From Trueperella pecoris (lineage in GTDB: Bacteria > Actinomycetota > Actinomycetes > Actinomycetales > Actinomycetaceae), in assembly GCF_014926385.1 (NCBI RefSeq), contig NZ_CP053291.1, positions 1,302,001 through 1,366,000 of the forward strand: a DNA stretch of 64,000 bases, in the 5' to 3' direction. Each line of letters opens with the position of its first letter. Position 1 is the first letter of the stretch. A model generated the notes under the pieces. It made no database searches. It was given only the letters and a program-made list of their open reading frames with translations, and was not told where the DNA came from. A program made the translations under genes and the position numbers. This document shows, in pieces, positions 9,937 through 17,829 of this stretch.

Positions 9937-10662
9937 TCAGTTCTTTGTTACGAGAGTTCCGATATTTTCACCGCGCAAAGCACGGGTGACGTTTCCAGGT
10001 TCCACCATGCCAAAGACGCGCATTGTCATTCCATTATCTTGACACAGTGAGAAGGCGGCGGCATCGACCACGCGCAGGCCCTCGCGAAGGGCCTCGTCAT
10101 AGGTCAGGTAGTCGAGCTTGACCGCGTCCGGGTTGGTGCGCGGGTCCGCACTGTAGACGCCGTCCACGCCGTTCTTGCCCACCAGCAGTTCGTCACAGCC
10201 GAGCTCGAGCGCGCGCTGTGCCGAGACCGTGTCCGTGGAGAAGTAGGGCATTCCCGCACCCGCACCAAAGATGACCACGCGACCCTTCTCTAGGTGACGG
10301 ATAGCACGCAACGGGATGTATGCCTCAGCGACCTGGGCCATCGTGATGGCCGTCTGCACACGGGAAGGAACACCAGCAGTCTCAAGGAAGTCCTGGAGGG
10401 CGACGGCGTTGATCACCGTTCCGAGCATGCCCATGTAATCGGCGCGTGCGCGATCCATGCCAGCTTCCTGCAGTTCGGCGCCACGGAAGAAGTTACCACC
10501 GCCGACGACGATGCCAACCTCTACCCCGTCCTTGACCGCCTCGGCGATCTCGCCTGCGACACGGGTAAGGACCGACGTATCGAGCCCGACCTCTCCACCT
10601 CCAAAGACTTCTCCGGAAAGTTTGAGAAGGACGCGACGACGCGTCTTATCGGACTGAGCCAT
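9937..10662 (-). CDS. pyrH: UMP kinase
   Basis: Amino-acid-kinase-fold enzyme that phosphorylates UMP to UDP, 241 aa. Visible motifs are [13 protein letters not shown] at the N-terminus (phosphate loop lysine), [13 protein letters not shown] near residue 53, [21 protein letters not shown] near 150 and the final NDNG-like [10 protein letters not shown]. In most actinobacteria it follows tsf directly. Here the rpsB-tsf pair is 7 kb upstream, with the fix operon, an IS30 element and an exporter in between. Confidence 0.98.
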   Translation of the reverse strand: MAQSDKTRRRVLLKLSGEVFGGGEVGLDTSVLTRVAGEIAEAVKDGVEVGIVVGGGNFFRGAELQEAGMDRARADYMGMLGTVINAVALQDFLETAGVPSRVQTAITMAQVAEAYIPLRAIRHLEKGRVVIFGAGAGMPYFSTDTVSAQRALELGCDELLVGKNGVDGVYSADPRTNPDAVKLDYLTYDEALREGLRVVDAAAFSLCQDNGMTMRVFGMVEPGNVTRALRGENIGTLVTKN

Positions 10663-10695
10663 GGTTTCACCTTTCTACCGAGTGCTCCTCGAAGT

Positions 10696-11076
10696 TTACC
10701 GCATTCGGCCAAAGTTCGAATCACGCCCGAACAGCCGATCAAGTTCGCGTCGCTCGCGCTTGGTCGGCCGCCCAGTGCCCTGTTCACGTTGCATGACGGG
10801 AATAAAGATTTTGGGACGTTCAGGGGTGAGATCCTCGTACGCCTCGCGTGCCACCGGTGCACCAACCCGTTTGACCAGTAGCTTTTCCACCTTGAGGATT
10901 CTGTCCCAGCCTTGGACACGATACCTGACGACGTCCCCCACTTTTACTTTCGCCGCCGCCTTGACCGGCTCGTCGTTAACACGGACATGACCGGCCCTGC
11001 ACGCGGCTGTCGCCGCCGAACGCGTCTTCGTCTGGCGCACCGCCCAGAGCCATTGGTCAATTCGCACGCTTTCCAT
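10696..11076 (-). CDS. S4-domain RNA-binding protein (Hsp15-like)
   Basis: 126-aa basic protein with an N-terminal S4 RNA-binding domain (residues 4-65: RIDQWLWAVRQTKTRSAATA, then GHVRVNDEPVKAAAKVKVGD). This is the Hsp15/YrfH type, whose E. coli member binds free 50S subunits carrying nascent chains. The C-terminal 60 residues end in an Arg-rich tail. A TAGACT -10 box lies at 11083-11088, six bases before the ATG, which predicts a leaderless mRNA. It is divergent from the drug exporter gene. An exact CACGACGCCGT 11-mer lies at 11091-11101, just upstream of the -10 box. Confidence 0.9.
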   Translation of the reverse strand: MESVRIDQWLWAVRQTKTRSAATAACRAGHVRVNDEPVKAAAKVKVGDVVRYRVQGWDRILKVEKLLVKRVGAPVAREAYEDLTPERPKIFIPVMQREQGTGRPTKRERRELDRLFGRDSNFGRMR

Positions 11077-11082
11077 AGTCCT

Positions 11083-11101
11083 AGTCTATCCACGACGCCG
11101 T
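11083..11101 (-). promoter_or_regulatory. Candidate leaderless promoter of the S4 gene overlapped by CACGACGCCGT motif
   Basis: On the minus strand TAGACT ends six bases before the ATG at 11076, so transcription should start at or next to the start codon. Immediately upstream of the -10 box lies ACGGCGTCGTG (11091-11101 on the other strand), in the expected -35/-10 spacer. No good -35 hexamer is visible. Confidence 0.45.
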
Positions 11102-11171
11102 CGCCCGCCTGGCGCCCACACTTCCCGCCGCCCCTCCAAGGCCACCGCCGCTGATGGCGCGAGCCGAGTGT

Positions 11172-11182
11172 ACGGCGTCGTG
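11172..11182 (+). promoter_or_regulatory. ACGGCGTCGTG motif upstream of MFS exporter
   Basis: Exact reverse complement of the CACGACGCCGT 11-mer. It lies 95 bp upstream of the exporter start codon and about 70 bp from the copy serving the divergent S4 gene. Confidence 0.35.
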
Positions 11183-11191
11183 AGACATGGT

Positions 11192-11276
11192 GACCTAGAC
11201 AACTGCAAACCAGGTCCAAAAGTCCTACTCTATTTTCACAACGGCGCATTTTGCGCCTTTTTGTTTGCGAGGTCCT
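11192..11276 (+). promoter_or_regulatory. Leader of the DHA2 exporter with intrinsic-terminator-like hairpin
   Basis: The hairpin GGCGCA-TTT-TGCGCC (11243-11257) is followed directly by a TTTTTG run, the form of an intrinsic terminator on the plus strand. It ends about 10 bp before the ribosome binding site GCGAGGT of the exporter. No plus-strand gene lies upstream that would need terminating there. A short helix GACCT (11192-11196)/AGGTC (11212-11216) precedes it, and the same AGGTC recurs at 11270-11274 over the Shine-Dalgarno site, so two alternative pairings are possible. A control leader (attenuation) is the inference. Confidence 0.5.
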
Positions 11277-12827
11277 ATGTCTACTCAACTCTCACGGCAG
11301 CCGAATCAGCCCGACGCCAACCCGCGCCACATCCGGGTAGCGGGATCAGATCGGATCTACGACCGCAACAAGCTCCTCATCGTCCTGCTCGTGCCGTTAA
11401 TGATGACACTGCTCCAGGTCTCGTCAGTGAATAACGTCCTTTCGGCGATGGGACATGCACTTTCGGCATCCGACGCCCAGCTTCAGTGGGTCCTGTCGGG
11501 GTACGCGTTGGCCGTGGGCATCGTCCTCGTTCCGGCCGGTCGACTCGGAGATCTTTTCGGACGATCGTCAGCATTCGTGGCCGGTTTCGCGCTCTTCACG
11601 CTCTCCTCGCTCCTGGTCGGGCTCGCCAGCGACGCAACATTTCTTAATCTGATGCGCGTCCTTCAGGGCATCGGTGCAGGCATCCTCTCCCCGCAGACCA
11701 CCGGGCTCATTCAGCGTTATTTCGTGGGCCAGGCGCGCGCGAAGGCCTTCGCCATGTTCGGCCTGGTCGTGTCAATGTCCGTGGCCGCCGGGCCGCTCAT
11801 GTCGGGCGCCTTGGTCGCGATTTTCGGGGAAGATCGCGGGTGGCGTTGGTCGTTCATGATCAACTTCCCCATCGGCGTGATCGGCCTCATCTTGGCCTTC
11901 CTGTGGCTGCCGTTCGGCAAGGAGCGCCGCCACGTGGGCACCCACCGAGATAAGGCTCGCGCGGAGTACATAGAGATGCAGGCCGAGGAGGGCCACTTCT
12001 ACGAGCGCCCGAAGATCGACCTCGATCCAGTAGGTATGCTTCTCTTGGCATTGTCCGTGGTGGGCGTGATGGTTCCCTTCATGTCGACGGGCTGGGCCTA
12101 CGCTTGGACTCTCCTTCCGGCCGGAATCGCACTGCTCGTTGCCTGGGTGTTTTGGGAAAAGGCCTACAAGGTGCGCGGGCACGAGCCGATGGTTGACCTC
12201 CGCCTCTTCTCCATTCGCACCTTCTCGTGGTCGACGGCGATCGCATCTCTCCAGTTCCTCGGCTTGACCTCCGTCTTCGTGATTCTCGCGATGTTCCTTC
12301 AGCGTGGCCTTCAGGTCACCGCTCTCGACGTCGGCCTGCTCACGCTCCCCAACGCCCTTATGTCCGCCTACGCGGCGATGTGGGCCGGCAAGCGGGCCGT
12401 GCTTCAGGGCCGCGGCGTCCAAGTCATTGCACTATCCCTCATGTTTGCCGGCGTCCTGGGCGCAATGGCGATGGTGTGGGGCGTCGAGCACGGGCTGTCC
12501 TACTGGTGGCTCACGATCCCCGTGACCATTCTTGGATTCGGCCAGGGCGCGATGGGCTCCGCCAACCAAACCCAATCCATGCTCGACGTGCCGGCCGAGC
12601 ACGGCGGAACCGCCGGCGGCGTGATGCAGACCGGCCAGCGCATCGCCACCGCCATCGGCATCGCCATGATCACCGCCGCCTTCTTCGTCAGCCAGCGCTC
12701 CTACGCGGGCGGTGCGGGCGGATGGTACTTTGCCGTCTACGTGGCCTACGCGATTATCTCCCTCATCATCCTGATTGCCCTCGTTCTTGGCGTGGCGTTC
12801 TGGCGTGAGGGCCGCCGGGCGGCTTAG
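11277..12827 (+). CDS. DHA2-family MFS drug/proton antiporter (14 TM)
   Basis: 516-aa polytopic membrane protein, a proton-driven exporter of the DHA2 (EmrB/LmrB/QacA) type. Motif A appears as GRLGDLFGRSSAFVAGF near residue 82 and motif C-like sequence lies around residue 160. About 14 hydrophobic segments are visible, with a charged loop between segments 6 and 7 (KERRHVGTHRDKARAEYIEM). The ATG at 11277 follows GCGAGGT and is preferred over an in-frame TTG at 11265. The gene stands alone on the plus strand between S4 and IS30. The hairpin directly in its leader suggests induced expression. The substrate cannot be deduced. Confidence 0.92.
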   Translation: MSTQLSRQPNQPDANPRHIRVAGSDRIYDRNKLLIVLLVPLMMTLLQVSSVNNVLSAMGHALSASDAQLQWVLSGYALAVGIVLVPAGRLGDLFGRSSAFVAGFALFTLSSLLVGLASDATFLNLMRVLQGIGAGILSPQTTGLIQRYFVGQARAKAFAMFGLVVSMSVAAGPLMSGALVAIFGEDRGWRWSFMINFPIGVIGLILAFLWLPFGKERRHVGTHRDKARAEYIEMQAEEGHFYERPKIDLDPVGMLLLALSVVGVMVPFMSTGWAYAWTLLPAGIALLVAWVFWEKAYKVRGHEPMVDLRLFSIRTFSWSTAIASLQFLGLTSVFVILAMFLQRGLQVTALDVGLLTLPNALMSAYAAMWAGKRAVLQGRGVQVIALSLMFAGVLGAMAMVWGVEHGLSYWWLTIPVTILGFGQGAMGSANQTQSMLDVPAEHGGTAGGVMQTGQRIATAIGIAMITAAFFVSQRSYAGGAGGWYFAVYVAYAIISLIILIALVLGVAFWREGRRAA

Positions 12828-12836
12828 GGCCTCGCC

Positions 12837-12850
12837 CGCGCTGTATTAAG
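12837..12850 (+). repeat. Left half-site of the dispersed palindromic repeat (flanks IS30)
   Basis: CCGCGCTGTATTAAG matches the outer left arm of the repeat seen complete at 27381, 56840, 60487 and 63590. The matching right arm (ATTAGTACAGCGCGG, 14373-14387) lies on the other side of the IS30 element. Confidence 0.55.
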
Positions 12851-12863
12851 GTGTGATTTGCCG

Positions 12864-12878
12864 CCCGGAATGTCCGGG
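12864..12878 (+). terminator. Hairpin after MFS gene
   Basis: CCCGGA-ATG-TCCGGG is a perfect 6-bp stem 37 bp after the exporter stop codon and just outside the left end of IS30. No U-run follows, so the terminator call is tentative. Confidence 0.4.
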
Positions 12879-12882
12879 GAGA

Positions 12883-14340
12883 TTCAGGGGGTCGATGCAT
12901 CATTTTTTAACAACTCGGCCAGTGTCTCACGTGGGGTCATTCCGTTCAAGACAACTCGGGCTCGGTCGTTGAGTTCGTCTTGGACGAAAGCGACTTCCTC
13001 GTCGGTGATGTCAGCGAAGTTAGTTCCCTTGGGGAAGTATTCACGAATATCACGATTCAGGCGTTCATTCGACGGACGCTGCCACGGGCTATGCGGGTCA
13101 GCGAAGTAGACCTTGATATTGGTATCGACCTTGAACTGGGCTACCTGCGCCATCTCACTACCTTGATCCCAGGTGATCGAGGAGAAGGCCTTACTGGGCA
13201 AGGTCTGAACCATCTGGGTCAGTTTCTCAATCACGGTCGGTGAATCATGGCTCACCCCAAGACGAGCGATCAGCAAAAACCGTGAAGAGCGCTCGACTAG
13301 GGTGATCAGCGCTGTGTGCTTGCCCTTACCACCACCGATAATTAAATCTCCTTCCCAGTGACCTGGCGTCAGGCGCCCATCGACCTCGTGGGGGCGCAAA
13401 TCGATTGAAGCGCCCTCGACCCACGTCTTACGCCCGCGCCCGGGAGTGCCAGCAAGAGCAGAACGAGCAATACGCCGTTGACGACCCGAACGCAGTCCTT
13501 TCTCCCGTTTAAGCTCTTGCCGTAATGCCCCACCCCCGTGAACATACAAAGCCTGATAAATCGTTTCATGAGACACACGCATCTGCCGATCATCTCCATA
13601 ATCATGACGCAAACGAACACTGATTTGCTGGGGAGAATAACGCTTATTTAACAGCTCAACCACCTTCTGACGCAGCGCCACATGGGTAGTAAGCTTGCCC
13701 GGCTTAGGACGAGAACGACGCTGATGAGCGCACTGATGAGCCCAGCGAGCATCATAAGAACCATCAGGAAAAGCACCACGATTAATCTCACGCGTCACCG
13801 ATGACGGACTACGCCCCAAACTTAAAGCGATCTGCCGAGCCGACTTACCATCAGCTAACCCCAACCCGATCGCCACGCGCTCTTCAAGCGTCATACGCCG
13901 GCCTCGACCAACCCTGCCATTACCAACCCGGTCAACACTGGCCACGACCGTGGCCCCACCAACACGGCCCCGTTGCAAAACTTCAACCATAGGCCCCAAC
14001 ATAGCCTGTTTCCCACGAACCCAGTTCGGACTATGACCAACCCGTTTCGCGATCTCGGCAACCGGCAAGCCCTCAGCCGTCAACTGCCACACCCGTACCC
14101 TAGCAGCCGCACGAGCCTGCGCCGGCCCACCCTGCCCACGGACCAACACTAAACCCGCCCCACGAGCCCAGACCTGAACCGAGTGACAATTAACCTTCAA
14201 CTCACGAGCAACACTTGCACACGAACGTCCAGAAGCAACCAAGGCCACCGCATGATCACGAAACGACTGCGAATAAGGCCGAATCGGCGATCTACCAACC
14301 ATTCAACACACTCCAAAAAGTAGTGCATTGACCCCTGGAA
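12883..14340 (-). mobile_element. IS30-family insertion sequence, apparently intact
   Basis: About 1.46 kb bounded by imperfect inverted repeats of roughly 26 bp: TTCAGGGGGTCGATGCATCA inward from 12883, and TTCCAGGGGTCAATGCACTA reading inward from 14340 on the other strand. It carries one full-length transposase whose stop codon lies within the left repeat, as in other IS30 members. No clear target duplication is seen. It is inserted between the exporter and fixX, and both flanks carry arms of a dispersed palindromic repeat. IS30 elements are known to favour palindromic targets. Confidence 0.88.
12884..14302 (-). CDS. IS30-family transposase
   Basis: 472-aa DDE transposase. The N-terminal 150 residues hold two helix-turn-helix regions (QSFRDHAVALVASGRSCASV, and LTAEGLPVAEIAKRVGHSPN). 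A third, the IS30-type helix-turn-helix RQIALSLGRSPSSVTREI, lies near residue 160. The catalytic triad is visible: D in GHWEGDLIIG near 310, D in ITWDQGSEM near 370, and E in NERLNRDIREYFPKGT near 410, which is the classic IS30 signature. No frameshift or stop interrupts it. The extra N-terminal domain makes it longer than E. coli IS30 transposase (383 aa). ATG start at 14300-14302. Confidence 0.95.
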   Translation of the reverse strand: MVGRSPIRPYSQSFRDHAVALVASGRSCASVARELKVNCHSVQVWARGAGLVLVRGQGGPAQARAAARVRVWQLTAEGLPVAEIAKRVGHSPNWVRGKQAMLGPMVEVLQRGRVGGATVVASVDRVGNGRVGRGRRMTLEERVAIGLGLADGKSARQIALSLGRSPSSVTREINRGAFPDGSYDARWAHQCAHQRRSRPKPGKLTTHVALRQKVVELLNKRYSPQQISVRLRHDYGDDRQMRVSHETIYQALYVHGGGALRQELKREKGLRSGRQRRIARSALAGTPGRGRKTWVEGASIDLRPHEVDGRLTPGHWEGDLIIGGGKGKHTALITLVERSSRFLLIARLGVSHDSPTVIEKLTQMVQTLPSKAFSSITWDQGSEMAQVAQFKVDTNIKVYFADPHSPWQRPSNERLNRDIREYFPKGTNFADITDEEVAFVQDELNDRARVVLNGMTPRETLAELLKNDASTP

Positions 14341-14346
14341 CCTACC

Positions 14347-14387
14347 CCGCATTTCAGTGCGGTACCGGCTACATTAGTACAGCGCGG
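14347..14387. repeat. Right flank of IS30: hairpin plus right half-site of dispersed repeat
   Basis: CCGCA-N6-TGCGG (14347-14362) is followed by ATTAGTACAGCGCGG at 14373-14387, the right arm of the dispersed palindromic repeat. It lies downstream of the fixX stop on the minus strand and could also end fix transcription. Confidence 0.5.
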
Positions 14388-14431
14388 AGCCAAGGGGTGG
14401 GCTTGCCCCGGCCACATCAGGCCCCAGCCTC

Positions 14432-14722
14432 TCACCCTTCGCGGTATTCAACCCCCATGCCGCCGCTAGGGTAGACCCATCGCAACGTGCCCGGATCGGC
14501 AACGGCAAGGCAGGTGCCACACTCGAGGCAACCGGCGAACTCCACCGAAATCGTGCCGTCGGCCTCTTCCCGGTAGACGTGGGCCGGACACACCGCGACG
14601 ATGCGTTTGCTGGTACCGGTCGCCTTGGCCAACTCCTGGTTGATTTCGATGTGGGGAACGGCGTCGGTGTGGAAGACGTTTTGGGAAAGGCGGTCGTTGA
14701 CCGAGCCCGGATCGAATGTCAT
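14432..14722 (-). CDS. fixX: FixX ferredoxin-like protein
   Basis: 96-aa iron-sulfur protein that transfers electrons together with FixC from the electron transfer flavoprotein to the quinone pool or a low-potential acceptor. It has CPAHVY near residue 45 and CLECGTCLAVA near 66, the reduced cysteine pattern of FixX. It ends with the WVYPSGGMGVEYREG tail common to FixX proteins. Last gene of fixABCX, 8 bp after fixC. Confidence 0.95.
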   Translation of the reverse strand: MTFDPGSVNDRLSQNVFHTDAVPHIEINQELAKATGTSKRIVAVCPAHVYREEADGTISVEFAGCLECGTCLAVADPGTLRWVYPSGGMGVEYREG

Positions 14723-14730
14723 GGATCCTC

Positions 14731-16023
14731 CTAGAGCGCCCGCAGGGCGCGGTAGCCGGTCTTGAGCAGGTCGGTGGCCTTAATACCCGATGAGCGCAGG
14801 GCGCCGATGGCCACTTTGGCGAGGTGCTTGCGCGGGGTGAGGTCATGGTTGTAGGCGCCGTGGAAGATATCTGCGAGGAGCGGGCCGGCCTTGGTGAACA
14901 TGATCGGGTCGTTTTCTAGGAATTCTGGCGCGTGGCGGAACGTGTGCATGTCCTGCCCCACGAAGGTCTTGGCGTATTCCTCCGTGTAGGAGCGCAGGGC
15001 GAGGCGCGAATAGTCGCCCTTCTCGAGGGCGTCGTGGACGGCGGCGGCCGCGGCCTGCGCTGACCCGGCAGCAAGGTCCATCCCGCGCACAGTCAGACCG
15101 GTGTTGAGAGTGAAGCCGGCGGCGTCACCGATGAGGATCAGGCCGTCGTGGACGATGTCTTCCTGCATCGCTTTCCCGCCCTCGGCCACGAGGTGGCAGC
15201 CGTATTCGAGGAGCTCACCATCCTTGAGGAAGGGAGCGAGGTAGGGGTGTGAGAGCAGGTGGTCGTGGATGTCGGAAGAGGCCAGCCCGGATTCGGTGAG
15301 CTTATCCAGCATGAGCACGACGCCGATCGAGACAGAATCCTTGTTCGTGTACATGAATCCGCCACCCGGGACACCCATCGTGGCGTCCCCCACCAGCGCG
15401 TAGGCAGCGCCCTCGCCGTCGGTGAGGTTGAAGCGCTCCCGCACGGCCTCCTCGCCGATCCTGATCACTGACTTCACGCCGAGGCCGAGGTGTTTCGCGG
15501 GCTGCTTGGCACGCACGCCGGCGCCTTCGGCGAGGAAGGAGTTGACGCCGTCGGCGGCGATGACGATCTTCGCCGTCATCTCCTCACCACCGGCCTCGAT
15601 GCCGTAGAAGTGCGTGTCTGAGCGCAGGAGCCGATCGACCTTCACGCCGCTGATGAGCGCGACGCCGGCCTCTTCCGCCTGCTGGGCAAGCCACGGATCG
15701 AGGTGAGCACGTAACACGGAGACGGCGTTGACGGGTTCGGCGAGCCGCTGATCCCAGTAGTCGATGTTGACCGCCGACGTGGCATTGAGGAAGCTGAGCG
15801 TGTTGCGCGTGATGACGCGCTCGACGGGCGCGACGCGGGCAAAATCGGGGAACAACTCGTCCATGACGCGACTGTAGAAGATGCCGCCGGAGAGGTTCTT
15901 TGCCCCGGGTTCGGTGCCGCGCTCAACGAGGAGCACCTCGTGCCCCTGCCGAGCAAGCAGCGTGGCAGCGACCGTGCCGGCAACGCCGGCGCCAACCACG
16001 ATGACGTCGAAATCGTATTCCAT
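14731..16023 (-). CDS. fixC: FixC FAD-dependent oxidoreductase (ETF-quinone oxidoreductase type)
   Basis: 430-aa flavoprotein. The N-terminal dinucleotide loop VVGAGVAGTVAATLLARQGH (residues 9-28) binds FAD, and LVERGTEPGAKNLSGG follows. The C-terminal GDAAGFTLNTGLTVRGMDLA near residue 300 is the second FAD contact typical of FixC. With FixX it oxidises the FixAB flavoprotein. In other bacteria FixABCX is either an electron-bifurcating complex feeding ferredoxin or serves acyl-CoA/carnitine-type reductions. Which applies here cannot be read from the sequence. Located 39 bp after fixB. Confidence 0.95.
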   Translation of the reverse strand: MEYDFDVIVVGAGVAGTVAATLLARQGHEVLLVERGTEPGAKNLSGGIFYSRVMDELFPDFARVAPVERVITRNTLSFLNATSAVNIDYWDQRLAEPVNAVSVLRAHLDPWLAQQAEEAGVALISGVKVDRLLRSDTHFYGIEAGGEEMTAKIVIAADGVNSFLAEGAGVRAKQPAKHLGLGVKSVIRIGEEAVRERFNLTDGEGAAYALVGDATMGVPGGGFMYTNKDSVSIGVVLMLDKLTESGLASSDIHDHLLSHPYLAPFLKDGELLEYGCHLVAEGGKAMQEDIVHDGLILIGDAAGFTLNTGLTVRGMDLAAGSAQAAAAAVHDALEKGDYSRLALRSYTEEYAKTFVGQDMHTFRHAPEFLENDPIMFTKAGPLLADIFHGAYNHDLTPRKHLAKVAIGALRSSGIKATDLLKTGYRALRAL

Positions 16024-16062
16024 GCCTGTCCCTCTCCCGGCGGTGGCGCCGACCCGCTCAGC

Positions 16063-16914
16063 CTACTTGAGTTCCGCAACCATCTGCGGCAGAACCTGGT
16101 AAAGGTTGCCCACGATGCCGTAATCGGCCATGTCGAAGATGGCCGCGGTTTCGTCATTGTTGATGACGACGATGTTCTGCGCTCCCCCGATTCCTGCCGT
16201 GTGGTGGATCTGGCCGGAGACACCTACGGGAATGTAGACCTCAGGGGCCACCGTGTGCCCGGAGACGCCGAGGTAGGAATCCCGGTCAAACCAGCCGTGG
16301 CCTTCCACGAGCGGGCGTGTACATCCGACTTCTGCGCCGATCGCATCGGCAAGCTCGCGCGCAAGGGCTAGGTCTTCTTCGTTGACGAATCCGCGTCCGA
16401 CGCCGACGATGCGCGTTGCCGCGGCCAGGTTCACCGGGGCGCCCTCGTGGACGTTTTCCGCCGTGACCGTGACGTCGAAGGAGTCGCCGTCGAATTCTTC
16501 CTCGGCGACCGCGCCGTGCAACTCTTCTCCCTCGGAGACGAGCACGACGGCCGGGCCGTCAAACTCGACGGACTCGTTCACGATGCCACCGAAGCGCCCA
16601 ACGGTCGCGTGACCAGCCGCGAGCTCGCGTACACCGCGTAGCACCGGCGCATTCTTGGCGGCGCTGATGGCTCCGGCGAGCGATCGCCCGGCGGGGTTGT
16701 TGAGTACGAGGACGACGTCGTTGCCCTCGGCCTGGACGGCAGCGACGACGGCCGGGGCCATCGCTTCGGCCGGCTTGTCGCCCGTGTCGATGCGGATGAC
16801 ACGATCCACTCCCCCAACGGTTGCATTCCCGACGACGACAGCCACGGTCTGCCCGTGGGCCAGCGCCACGAGCTGGGAAATCTCCGATTCGGTCGTAACA
16901 ATCCACGTTGTCAT
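16063..16914 (-). CDS. fixB: Electron transfer flavoprotein alpha subunit (FixB)
   Basis: 283-aa ETF alpha subunit, which binds the electron-donating FAD. The C-terminal FAD domain carries NLAAATRIVGVGRGFVNEED near residue 160 and ALARELADAIGAEVGCTRPL, then the signature YLGVSGHTVAPEVYIPVGVSGQ, read here in two halves near residues 215-235, and finally NNDETAAIFDMADYGIVGNL. It starts one base before the fixA stop region ends, so it is translated with fixA as one unit. Confidence 0.96.
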   Translation of the reverse strand: MTTWIVTTESEISQLVALAHGQTVAVVVGNATVGGVDRVIRIDTGDKPAEAMAPAVVAAVQAEGNDVVLVLNNPAGRSLAGAISAAKNAPVLRGVRELAAGHATVGRFGGIVNESVEFDGPAVVLVSEGEELHGAVAEEEFDGDSFDVTVTAENVHEGAPVNLAAATRIVGVGRGFVNEEDLALARELADAIGAEVGCTRPLVEGHGWFDRDSYLGVSGHTVAPEVYIPVGVSGQIHHTAGIGGAQNIVVINNDETAAIFDMADYGIVGNLYQVLPQMVAELK

Positions 16915-17667
16915 TTACAGCACCCCATCCTCACGTAAAGCAGCGACAAGTTCCGCAGCCGTCCCAAACATCTTGCCCTTGCGTTCACGCTTGGCAGGGC
17001 GCTCGCGCCCCACCACATGAAGCGACACCGGGCCGGGTTCAACCTCTGCGGCCGAGAGAACCTCAACCGGCTTCTTACCCGCCGCCAGAATGTCCTTCAT
17101 CGAAGGGACCGCCGGGGAGGTCGCGTCAGACGTCGTCGCGACGACGACCGAGCCGGTCACGTTCAACGTACGCGTGCCGCCCTTGATCTGTTGGGTGAGG
17201 ACGTAGCCGCCTTCAGTGGGCTCCACATCCGTCACGTCGAGAATTGCGGGCCAGCCCAGGTGGCCGGCGATCAACGCGGGCATCATTCCGGCGGCCTCAT
17301 CCACCGAGGAGTCAGCGGTCAGGACGAGAGTGGCGTCGCCAATCTTGGTCACAAGCTGGGCCAAAGCGGAGGCAACCTGCGTGGAAGACCAGGAGGCGAC
17401 GGCATCGTCAGAAACAATGATGCCTCGGTCGAATCCACGCGACATAGCATTCTTGCGAGCCATCGCGGAGCCAACCTGGGAGTTTCCAACCGAGATGCCC
17501 ACGAGCTGTGCCCCCTGGGCCTTGGCCACCCTGCTTCCCATCTCCATCGCAACCGGGTCCGACTCCGACACGGCAGCCTTCGCACGCGACCAATCGATAG
17601 TGCCGTCGGCTAAAACCTTGGCGTCCTGAGGATTGGGCACATACTTGTATGCCACAACAATGCTCAC
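16915..17667 (-). CDS. fixA: Electron transfer flavoprotein beta subunit (FixA)
   Basis: 250-aa ETF beta subunit. It starts VSIVVAYKYVPNPQDAKV and shows an ETF-beta core (SESDPVAMEMGSRVAKAQGA near residue 38, then the adenine-nucleotide binding fold to about residue 200). The frame extends to a GTG at 17679, but the GTG at 17665-17667 lies six bases after GGAG and fits the family N-terminus better. First gene of the fixABCX operon, with a candidate -10 box (TAATAT) about 30 bp upstream. Confidence 0.94.
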   Translation of the reverse strand: MSIVVAYKYVPNPQDAKVLADGTIDWSRAKAAVSESDPVAMEMGSRVAKAQGAQLVGISVGNSQVGSAMARKNAMSRGFDRGIIVSDDAVASWSSTQVASALAQLVTKIGDATLVLTADSSVDEAAGMMPALIAGHLGWPAILDVTDVEPTEGGYVLTQQIKGGTRTLNVTGSVVVATTSDATSPAVPSMKDILAAGKKPVEVLSAAEVEPGPVSLHVVGRERPAKRERKGKMFGTAAELVAALREDGVL

Positions 17668-17697
17668 GTTGTTCTCCACTTCTTCTCTTTCGACGCT

Positions 17698-17703
17698 ATA
17701 TTA
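17698..17703 (-). promoter_or_regulatory. Candidate -10 box of the fixABCX operon
   Basis: TAATAT on the minus strand, in a locally AT-rich stretch of a GC-rich spacer. It lies 31 bp upstream of the chosen fixA start. No convincing -35 hexamer is seen. Confidence 0.35.
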
Positions 17704-17783
17704 TTCCGCGAGAGCGCGACGCGTTGAGTCTCTCGCCTGGCGGTTCTTCTCTCGGCGGAGATGAGCCGCACAGGTGAGACACG

Positions 17784-17814
17784 TGTGGGGTGCGATGAAA
17801 CATCGCACCCCACA
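17784..17814 (-). terminator. Strong hairpin downstream of tsf
   Basis: TGTGGGGTGCGATG, a three-base loop, then CATCGCACCCCACA: a perfect 14-bp stem 15 bp after the tsf stop. There is no U-run, as is common for actinobacterial terminators. It separates the rpsB-tsf transcript from the fix operon. Confidence 0.75.
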
Positions 17815-17829
17815 ACGGTGATTTAGCCC

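Noticed and set aside
12881-14345. Target-site duplication of IS30
   Set aside because: Flanking bases on both sides do not show a convincing 2-3 bp duplication.
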